From contig CAZYWP010000102.1 of assembly GCA_964651495.1 (NCBI GenBank), positions 1 to 11,421 of the forward strand: a stretch of DNA of 11,421 nucleotides, given 5' to 3'. This DNA comes from CAZNVB01 sp964651495 (lineage in GTDB: Bacteria > Acidobacteriota > Aminicenantia > Aminicenantales > UBA8522). Under the pieces are notes generated by a model. It made no database searches and was not told where the DNA came from. It saw nothing but the letters and a program-made list of their open reading frames with translations. Positions 1 to 5,753 of the stretch are shown piece by piece (the stretch's first letter is position 1; every line of letters begins with the position of its first letter). Position numbers and translations under genes: made by a program.

Positions 1-1
1 A

Positions 2-56
2 GGGGTCCCCTACGCTCCGGGCGTTGCAGGGACTGGCGCCGTGCCACCCATTCCCG
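2..56. repeat. Compact self-complementary block, possible edge of a dispersed (REP-like) repeat
   Basis: Several inverted repeats are packed here. GGGGTCCCC at 2-10 is a perfect palindrome around one central base. GTCCC (5-9) pairs with GGGAC (29-33) and encloses ACGC (12-15) pairing with GCGT (21-24). TGGC (34-37) can pair with GCCA (43-46). There is no convincing reading frame: the only minus-strand ATG frame closes after 13 codons. The density of short palindromes at a gene-free edge recalls REP-type or transposase-associated repeats. No second copy lies in the window, so repetition is not shown. Confidence 0.3.
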
Positions 57-222
57 TTAGTTAAGAATCCTCCTCTCCTTTGTCCTCCCACCCGCAGGGG
101 GAGGGAGTTTTCAAAGTTCGTGGGTGGCCCTCAGCGTCATGAGAAATTAGCCATAGTAATAGACGTATCCCTCCGCGAGCGTGCACCGTCTGATTATGAA
201 TGAGTAAATCAGCCAGGAAAGC

Positions 223-256
223 GGGAGAATCGTTTCGTTATAGATACGATTCTCCC
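223..256 (-). terminator. Perfect 11-bp inverted repeat, likely terminator of the phospholipase-like gene
   Basis: GGGAGAATCGT (223-233) and ACGATTCTCCC (246-256) are exact reverse complements separated by a 12-base loop. The hairpin lies 32 bp beyond the stop codon of the minus-strand gene ending at 289. The bases after the stem on the minus strand (GCTTTCCTGG) hold only a short T run, so this is not a textbook intrinsic terminator. It may terminate weakly, protect the mRNA 3' end, or be an unrelated palindrome. Confidence 0.45.
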
Positions 257-288
257 CATTTGGTCGTCTCGAAGCTACTCTGCGCTCA

Positions 289-1320
289 TTACCAATAAAG
301 AACGCCGTGGGCAACCATCTGCCCCTTGACGAACGGAATAGCGAGCAAGTTGATCTCATCCATGTAGTTGGCAATAACGCAGATCTCGACTGCACCCGTG
401 ATGGCGGCTTTCCCAAATTCGACCAGCTGGGGCTTCCACGAATCGAAGGATCCCGGAGGCGCCTCGGGATGCAAGAAATCGAAATAATCGATGGCCAGAT
501 CGGCCAACTGGTCGGCCATTATGGCGATCGCCGTCTCTTCGGGAAGCAGGAGAATGAGCCCGTACTGCATAATAAATTCACGGTATTTCGGCTCGGCGGC
601 GTCGATCATGGGAGTACAGACTAGCGGGAAGGCGGCCTTGAGGAGATTGGCAAATTCGGGCGTCCTGAGAGCAGCTGCCAGGAGAACCTTTTTCCCGATG
701 AGCGGATCGGCTCTTTTGACGATCAGGTCGCCGGCATACTCGATGATATTGTGGCAGAACATCAGCCGAGTGTCATAGTCATCCTGCAAACCCATGGCTC
801 TCCAGACGCCTTGAAAATTCAAGGCAAGATCGAGTTGAACTGAGAGCAGGATGACGTATCCGGGCGGCTGCATTGTAAAGCCCAGCGGCTTGTCAGCGGG
901 GAAAGGGATATTTCCTTGAGTCACGAACGGATTAGCCTGCCAGTGGGCGACAAAATCAGCCCCCCAGACATCGTTATGGGAAACATATCCAAAGGCTGCG
1001 GCCTTTTTTAGCCCCCAGTTGGCCTGATACCAGACGGATAGAAAATTCTCATTGTTCTTTTCGGGCACCGTCCCCGGAATGCCGTGAGTGAATCCTCGCA
1101 CCATCGCATACAACGTAGGATCTGCCATCAGGCTGAACTCGAAGTTGAACAAATCCGGCGCCATTGCGCCGTACATCTCGTTGTAGTTGCCGAGCGGCAG
1201 TATCTTGCCGATCTTGTTGGCGATGTAAGCGTGGGTGGCGAAGTTCCAGGAATACGCCGAAGACGACAGAAATGCCAGCGCCAGCAGGATCGCCGACGCG
1301 GAAACTATCTTCTTTTTCAT
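289..1320 (-). CDS. Secreted zinc-dependent phospholipase C / S1-P1 nuclease-type protein
   Basis: A 343-aa exported protein, probably a metal-dependent phosphodiesterase. Residues 1-24 form a signal peptide: KKK, a hydrophobic stretch at about 8-21, then A-Y-S before W25. Cleavage there leaves an N-terminal Trp, which in bacterial phospholipase C is itself a zinc ligand. Other residues fit the family's metal set in order: H30 (ATH), D56 (APD), H79 (FTHG), H115, D122 and H126 (SHNDVWGADFVAH), then H190 and E194 (HNIIE). The HxxxE spacing is exact, but the distances between motifs differ from characterised enzymes, so substrate is open: phospholipid, nucleic acid or another phosphodiester. The start at 1320 is chosen because AAGGAGG lies 5 bases upstream and the signal peptide begins there; the frame is open to 1536, but that extension runs through the promoter. 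The gene is monocistronic, and its GC (50-55% in lines counted) is lower than its neighbours'. Confidence 0.72.
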   Translation of the reverse strand: MKKKIVSASAILLALAFLSSSAYSWNFATHAYIANKIGKILPLGNYNEMYGAMAPDLFNFEFSLMADPTLYAMVRGFTHGIPGTVPEKNNENFLSVWYQANWGLKKAAAFGYVSHNDVWGADFVAHWQANPFVTQGNIPFPADKPLGFTMQPPGYVILLSVQLDLALNFQGVWRAMGLQDDYDTRLMFCHNIIEYAGDLIVKRADPLIGKKVLLAAALRTPEFANLLKAAFPLVCTPMIDAAEPKYREFIMQYGLILLLPEETAIAIMADQLADLAIDYFDFLHPEAPPGSFDSWKPQLVEFGKAAITGAVEICVIANYMDEINLLAIPFVKGQMVAHGVLYW

Positions 1321-1325
1321 CTTTT

Positions 1326-1332
1326 CCTCCTT
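1326..1332 (-). promoter_or_regulatory. Shine-Dalgarno AAGGAGG fixing the phospholipase-like start
   Basis: The plus strand reads CCTCCTT, which is AAGGAGG on the minus strand, 5 bases before the ATG at 1320. It decides between this start and the in-frame upstream one at 1536. Confidence 0.85.
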
Positions 1333-1380
1333 AGCGAGCAAAAGAAATAATCCTCCCGCCCTTTTCCTCCAGGCGACATA

Positions 1381-1409
1381 TATATAGGCAAAAAAGCATG
1401 GGATGTCAA
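1381..1409 (-). promoter_or_regulatory. Sigma70-like promoter for the phospholipase-like gene
   Basis: On the minus strand, a consensus -35 box TTGACA (1409-1404) is followed after exactly 17 bp by TATATA (1386-1381), within a longer TATATATA run. Transcription would start near 1374, giving a leader of about 54 bases before the ATG at 1320. The spacer carries a run of T on the minus strand. Confidence 0.62.
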
Positions 1410-1415
1410 GCTTTA

Positions 1416-1444
1416 TTGCAATCTCGGGGCGGATTCCGTAAAAT
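1416..1444 (+). promoter_or_regulatory. Sigma70-like promoter for the GS/URO-D operon
   Basis: TTGCAA (1416-1421) is followed after exactly 17 bp by TAAAAT (1439-1444), a 4/6 and 5/6 match to consensus. Transcription would start near 1451, about 66 bases before the chosen ATG at 1517. Its -35 box lies only 6 bp from the -35 box of the opposing promoter. A TTGACT at 1446-1451 has no good -10 partner and is not preferred. Confidence 0.45.
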
Positions 1445-1502
1445 ATTGACTCAAGACGGCCAATCTGACCTGGAATGGCTGAAAAACCGCTTTCTTCAGA
1501 GC

Positions 1503-1508
1503 AAGGAG
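1503..1508 (+). promoter_or_regulatory. Shine-Dalgarno AAGGAG fixing the glutamine-synthetase-like start
   Basis: AAGGAG sits 8 bases before the ATG at 1517. The other in-frame ATG at 1475 has no comparable site upstream, so 1517 is preferred and the 14-codon extension is dropped. Confidence 0.7.
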
Positions 1509-1516
1509 AGGTGCCC

Positions 1517-3085
1517 ATGCCGAACCAAGATTTCACCTACGCCCTGGCCAACCCCCTCGCGGTCATCCTCGACAAGCCGCCGCAGGATTTCACCCGGGCC
1601 GACTTGCTCAAAGTGATCGACCAGAAACACATCGAGCGCATCACCTTTCATTACACCGCTCTCGACGGCAAGCTCAAAGAGCTGAAACTGCCGGTGGCCA
1701 ACGCTTTCCAGGCGGAGACCATCCTGGCGGAAGGGGAGAGGGTGGACGGCTCCCAGCTCTTCAAGGGCATGGTCGATGCCTCTCTCTCCGACCTCTATGT
1801 CGTCCCGGTTTATAAAACCGCCTTTTTAAATCCGTTCGACGATGATAGCCTTGATTTCATCTGCCGCTATCTGACCAAGGACGGCGACCTCGCCCCCTTC
1901 GCCCTCGACAGCATCCTGGCCCGGGCCTGCCAGGTTTTCCGCCAGCGTTCCGGCCTCGAAATTCAGACGCTGGGGGAACTCGAGTTCTTCCTCCTCAGCG
2001 ACCGCAACCCCCACCTCTTTCCCGCCCAGAAACAGCACGGCTACCACGCCGCCGCGCCCTACATCAAGAGCGGCCAGATCCTTAACGAAATGGTCCGTCA
2101 CATCACCCAGATCACAGGCTCGGTCAAATACGCCCACAGCGAAGTCGGGTTCGTCGAGAGTGTGCGCAGCGACCTGGAAGAGATTCAGGGCAGGCAGGCC
2201 GAGCAGCTCGAGGTGGAATACCTGCCACGGCCGCCCGAGGAGATGGCCGATGCCCTTGTCCTGGGCCGCTGGCTCATCCGGAACATCGCCTACAAGTACG
2301 GCTGTGTGGCCACCTTCACGCCCAAGATCGAGGAAGGGGTGGCGGGCAGCGGGCTCCATTTTCACCTCGAGCTCCTCAAGGACGGCAAGAACATCATGGT
2401 GGACCAGGCGGGGAAGCTGTCCGGGCCGGCGCGCCGGCTGATCGGCGGGCTGTGCCACTACGCCGACTCGCTCACCGCCTTCGGCAACACGGTTTCGTCG
2501 GCCTATCTCCGGCTCGTCCCCAACCAGGAAGCGCCCACCCGGATCTGCTGGAGCGACCTCAACCGCAGCTCCATGATCCGCGTGCCCCTGGGCTGGTCAA
2601 ACCTGCGCCACCTGGCCAAACGGCTGAACCCGCTGGACACCTCCGGTTTCACAGGCCTGGAAAGCCGTCAGACGGTCGAGCTGCGCAGCCCCGACGGGAG
2701 CGCCATCATCCACCTCCTTCTCGCCGGGATCGTCATGGCGGTTGAATGGGCCTTCCGGGAGGACGACTCTCTGTTCAAGAAGAACCTGCCGCTCGAGCTG
2801 GCAGACAAGCTGTATGTTCAGGGCAATATCTTCACCGACCAGGCCCTCCTCCAGAAGCTGCCGACGCTGCCCCGCTCCTGCGTCGAGTCGAGCCGGATCC
2901 TGCTCGAGAAGCGCGACCTCTACGAGAGAGACGGCGTTTTTCCGCCCAGCGTCGTAGATTATCTGGCCAGGCTGCTCCGGGCGGAGAATGACGAGGGGAT
3001 GAACCAGAAGCTGGCCGACCTGCCGGCCGACGACCGCCTGCACGAGACGCGCAAGATCATGCACAAGGACCTGCACCGGCATTGA
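1517..3085 (+). CDS. Glutamine synthetase family protein (divergent GS-type gamma-glutamyl ligase)
   Basis: A 522-aa cytoplasmic ATP-dependent ligase of the glutamine synthetase superfamily; the family activates glutamate as gamma-glutamyl phosphate for attack by ammonia or an amine. The N-terminal beta-grasp half contains VDGSQLFKG and SDLY (76-93). Catalytic-half motifs follow in order: ELEFF with E154 and E156; SEVG with E209; E232 in EQLEVEY; SGLHFH with H281 and H283; YLRLVPNQEAP with R332 and E338; NRS and IR with R350 and R355; VELRSPDGSA with E388 and R390. So the ATP, metal and glutamate sites look intact. About 15 extra residues (211-228) separate the two metal-binding Glu motifs compared with classical GlnA, and the NLY(D/E)LP adenylylation loop is missing. 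It is longer than the usual 440-470 aa. These traits resemble a non-classical GS subfamily in Bacteroidetes and similar groups. The amine acceptor could be something other than ammonia, so I give no glnA symbol. It is first in a two-gene operon. Confidence 0.85.
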   Translation: MPNQDFTYALANPLAVILDKPPQDFTRADLLKVIDQKHIERITFHYTALDGKLKELKLPVANAFQAETILAEGERVDGSQLFKGMVDASLSDLYVVPVYKTAFLNPFDDDSLDFICRYLTKDGDLAPFALDSILARACQVFRQRSGLEIQTLGELEFFLLSDRNPHLFPAQKQHGYHAAAPYIKSGQILNEMVRHITQITGSVKYAHSEVGFVESVRSDLEEIQGRQAEQLEVEYLPRPPEEMADALVLGRWLIRNIAYKYGCVATFTPKIEEGVAGSGLHFHLELLKDGKNIMVDQAGKLSGPARRLIGGLCHYADSLTAFGNTVSSAYLRLVPNQEAPTRICWSDLNRSSMIRVPLGWSNLRHLAKRLNPLDTSGFTGLESRQTVELRSPDGSAIIHLLLAGIVMAVEWAFREDDSLFKKNLPLELADKLYVQGNIFTDQALLQKLPTLPRSCVESSRILLEKRDLYERDGVFPPSVVDYLARLLRAENDEGMNQKLADLPADDRLHETRKIMHKDLHRH

Positions 3086-3098
3086 GGGATTAACCGCC

Positions 3099-4157
3099 AT
3101 GCCCCAGGAAACCATGACCCCGCGCGAGCGCTGGCTGGCCGTGCTCCAGCGCCGGAAACCCGACCGGATCCCGATGGACTATTGGTCCACGGAAGAGACG
3201 TCGGCGTTGCTGCGCCGGCATCTCGGCTGCCGGACGATCCGCCAGGCGCTCAAAAAACTCCGCGTTGACTTCGTCATCAAGGTCGAGCCGGAATATTCCG
3301 GTCCCAGGCTCGCCCGGCGGAGCGACGTCTTCGGCTGCCGCTTCGGCTACATCGATTATGGCAGCGGCGTCTACGACGAATGCATCCATAATCCGTTGGC
3401 CTCCTTCCGGTCGGTCGAGGAAATCGAGCGCCGATACCACTGGCCGAGCCCGGACTGGTGGGATTACAGCGACATCCCGCGGCAAATCCGGGGATGGGAG
3501 ATGTATCCGATCCGGGGCGGCGGGTCCGAGCCCTTCCTGATCTACAAGAACCTCCGCGGCCAGGAGCAGGCCCTGATCGACCTGATCGACAACCCGGAAA
3601 TCGTTCGCTATTGCCTCGGCAAGCTCTTCGACCTCGCCTACGAAAACACGGTCCGCATCTATGAGCAGATCCCGGGAAAAGTCACCCTCTCGTATGTCGC
3701 CGAGGACATGGGCGGCCAGACCGACCTGATGTTCTCCCCGGCCCACATCAGGGAGTTCCTCCTGCCCGGGATGAAGCGGATAATCGACCTGGCCCACCAG
3801 GCGGGGGCGTATGTTTTTCACCATAATGACGGCAACTGCCGCCGGATCATCCCCGACATGATCGCCGCCGGGATCGACGCCCTCAACCCCATCCAGTGGC
3901 GCGTCCCCGGCATGGAGCGAGAAGAGCTGAAACGGGAATTCGGCGGCAAGCTCATCTTTCACGGAGCGATGGACAATCAATTCACCCTGCCCTTCGGAAG
4001 CCGAGAGGATGTGAGACGGGAGGTCCTGGACAACTACCGGATTCTCGGACAGGGAGGGGGATACATCCTGGCGCCCTGTCACAACATCCAGCCCATCACG
4101 CCGGTCGAGAATATCGTCGAGATGTACGCCGCGGGCTACGAATACGGCTGGACCTGA
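3099..4157 (+). CDS. Uroporphyrinogen decarboxylase family protein (MtaA/methyltransferase-like)
   Basis: A 352-aa TIM-barrel protein of the URO-D superfamily. It opens with MTPRERWLAVLQ and PDRIP, typical of the family's non-HemE branch. The R-x-P-x-W-x-M-R-Q-A-G signature of true HemE is absent, so heme synthesis is unlikely. Methyltransferases such as MtaA bind zinc through H-x-C plus a later Cys. Here the matching segment is HHNDGNC (241-247), with Asp at the first Cys position, and APCHNIQ supplies C327. FHGAMDNQ (288-294) and LPFGSREDV (297-305) are further family landmarks. The likely role is methyl transfer to or from a corrinoid protein or thiol, with unknown substrate and no corrinoid protein encoded nearby. 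It begins 13 bp after the GS-like gene and is probably co-transcribed. GAGGG overlapping the previous stop is a modest ribosome site for the ATG at 3099; an in-frame ATG at 3114 (MTPRERW) is a realistic alternative. Confidence 0.8.
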   Translation: MPQETMTPRERWLAVLQRRKPDRIPMDYWSTEETSALLRRHLGCRTIRQALKKLRVDFVIKVEPEYSGPRLARRSDVFGCRFGYIDYGSGVYDECIHNPLASFRSVEEIERRYHWPSPDWWDYSDIPRQIRGWEMYPIRGGGSEPFLIYKNLRGQEQALIDLIDNPEIVRYCLGKLFDLAYENTVRIYEQIPGKVTLSYVAEDMGGQTDLMFSPAHIREFLLPGMKRIIDLAHQAGAYVFHHNDGNCRRIIPDMIAAGIDALNPIQWRVPGMEREELKREFGGKLIFHGAMDNQFTLPFGSREDVRREVLDNYRILGQGGGYILAPCHNIQPITPVENIVEMYAAGYEYGWT

Positions 4158-4187
4158 GCGGCGGAGCGCCCCTTTCCGGGCCGGGCC

Positions 4188-5696
4188 TCAACCTGATAAC
4201 GCCTGGTGAGCCTTGAACTCGCCGCTTAAAGATCTCCAGAGGGAGTTGAAGCGGTCCTGGAGGGCGCGGTAGACGGCCGCGTTTCCGGCCCGGGGCTCGA
4301 TGGGCCGCGATCCTTTTTTAATCCTCTCAGCAAGGACGTCGGCGATGTCCGTGTCTTTGCCTCTGTCCCTTTCATAGGCCCAGATTGACTGGAGGGCGGC
4401 GCCGTAGGCGGCCGCTTCCTGCTCGGCCAGGGTGACGACCGGAGTCTGGAAAACATCGGCCACGACCTGGAGCCAGAGTCTGCTCCCGGCCCCGCCGCCC
4501 GTCGCCCTGATCTCAGCCGGCCTGAGCCCGAGCGCGCGCATTCTAGCAAAGCCGTAGCCGAGGTTGAGGATCGTCCCTTCCATGATCGCCCGCGCCAGGA
4601 AGGGTGCGCTGAATGTCCTGCGGTTGAGTCCGAAGAAGACGCCGCTGGCGCAGGGAAGATCGGGAACCCGTTCGCCATCGATGAAGGGCAGGAATAGAAG
4701 TCCGTCCGACCCGGCCGGCGCCCGGCCGGCCAGGGTCTCGAGGTCTTTGTTTGTCAGGCCGAGCAAGCCCTTGAAATGTTCCGTCGCGTTGGTCACGTTC
4801 ATCGTGCAGAGCAAGGGGAGCCACCCTCCCGTGCTGTCGCAAAAGGCCGCGATCTCCCCTTCGGGGTCAATAAAGGGACTCTTAAAATAGGAGAAGACCG
4901 TCCCCGAAGTTCCCAGGCTGGCCGTGCAGACGCCGGGAACGACGTTGCCGCTTCCGATCGCCGCCATCATGTTGTCCCCGCCGCCGCTCGCCACTAGGAC
5001 GCGGTCCAGTCCGTATCGCGCCGCGATGCCCTTTTTGACCAGGCCGACCGGCTCGACCGGATGCCGGAGTGGCGGAAGCTTGAGCCGCAGCGCCGGCTCG
5101 ATCGCCGCCACGGCTTCTTTGTGCCAAACCCGGCTCCTGACGTCCATGAGCCCGGTCCCGGAGGCATCGCCGTACTCCATAGCCGCGGTTCCTGTCAGAT
5201 AAAAGTTGAGATAATTATGGGGCAAAAGGATCGTCTTGAGGCGGGCGTAGTTCCGGGGCTCTTGGCGCTTCAGCCAGAGGATCTTGGAGGCGGTATACCC
5301 GACGGCCAGGCTGATGCCGACCTTGCGGATGAATTTTTTTCTGCCGCCGAGCCGGCTGACGATCATTTCGGTCTCCTCGACGGTCGAGGTGTCGTTCCAG
5401 AGCTTGGCCGGCCGGATCGTCCGGCCGTTTTCGCCGAGGGGGACGAGTCCGTGCTGCTGGCCGGATACGCCCAGAGAAACAACCTCCCCGGGGTTGATCC
5501 GGGCCTGGCGAAGCGCCGAGCGCAGCGCTCGTTCCAGGGCTTCGACCCAGATGTCAGGGTCCTGCTCGCTCTCGCCGGGTTTGAGGCCTTCGACCATGCG
5601 GTGCGGGCCGTAACCGCGGCCCCGGACTCTGCCTCTGAAGTCGACCAGCAGGGCTTTCGTTCCCTGTGTCCCCGAGTCGATCCCAATGCAATACAT
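4188..5696 (-). CDS. xylB: FGGY-family carbohydrate kinase, probable xylulokinase
   Basis: A 502-aa cytoplasmic sugar kinase, full length for xylulokinase (about 480-510 aa), which phosphorylates D-xylulose to xylulose 5-phosphate. The ATPase fold starts at once with IGIDSGTQGTKALL (4-17). VSGQQHGLVPL (77-87) and LWND (99-102) match XylB sugar-site signatures. GGGDNMMAAIGSG (238-250) holds the expected catalytic base D241. LGTSGTVF (261-268) and the C-terminal ATGGGAGSRLWLQ (398-410) match adenine and phosphate-binding elements. AAGGAG lies 5 bases before the ATG at 5696. It is last in a minus-strand operon, 57 bp after paralogue B, and converges on the URO-D-like gene with 30 bp between stops. 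No xylose isomerase is in the window, so another ketose substrate is possible; the FGGY family changes specificity easily. The family call is very secure, xylulokinase moderately so. Confidence 0.88.
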   Translation of the reverse strand: MYCIGIDSGTQGTKALLVDFRGRVRGRGYGPHRMVEGLKPGESEQDPDIWVEALERALRSALRQARINPGEVVSLGVSGQQHGLVPLGENGRTIRPAKLWNDTSTVEETEMIVSRLGGRKKFIRKVGISLAVGYTASKILWLKRQEPRNYARLKTILLPHNYLNFYLTGTAAMEYGDASGTGLMDVRSRVWHKEAVAAIEPALRLKLPPLRHPVEPVGLVKKGIAARYGLDRVLVASGGGDNMMAAIGSGNVVPGVCTASLGTSGTVFSYFKSPFIDPEGEIAAFCDSTGGWLPLLCTMNVTNATEHFKGLLGLTNKDLETLAGRAPAGSDGLLFLPFIDGERVPDLPCASGVFFGLNRRTFSAPFLARAIMEGTILNLGYGFARMRALGLRPAEIRATGGGAGSRLWLQVVADVFQTPVVTLAEQEAAAYGAALQSIWAYERDRGKDTDIADVLAERIKKGSRPIEPRAGNAAVYRALQDRFNSLWRSLSGEFKAHQALSG

Positions 5697-5753
5697 CCTT
5701 TCTCCTTCCCTTCTGAGACCGAACTATGTCTCTATAGGCGACCTCCGGTCAAA

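Noticed and set aside
5..55. Possible short peptide gene on the minus strand at the left edge
   Set aside because: The ATG frame closes after 13 codons and the sequence is better explained by its dense inverted repeats.
84..111. Hairpin CCTCCC/GGGAGG followed by TTTT as a plus-strand intrinsic terminator
   Set aside because: The stem is only 6 bp with a 9-base loop, the T run is 4 bases, and no plus-strand gene is seen ending to its left. Mentioned only as part of the left-edge block.
1446..1476. TTGACT as the -35 box of the GS operon promoter
   Set aside because: No -10-like hexamer lies at 16-18 bp. The TTGCAA/TAAAAT pair just upstream has exact 17-bp spacing.
1321..1536. In-frame N-terminal extension of the phospholipase-like gene
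   Set aside because: It would place 72 residues before a clear signal peptide and runs through the TTGACA/TATATA promoter. AAGGAGG directly precedes the ATG at 1320.
3090..4082. A 330-codon open frame on the minus strand
   Set aside because: Fully antisense to the URO-D-family gene, with an Asp/Val/Ala-rich translation typical of reverse-strand shadows and no recognisable motif.
3099..4157. Authentic heme-pathway uroporphyrinogen decarboxylase (HemE)
   Set aside because: The N-terminal HemE signature with R-x-P-x-W-x-M-R-Q-A-G is absent, and no other tetrapyrrole gene is nearby. The methyltransferase-like branch fits better.
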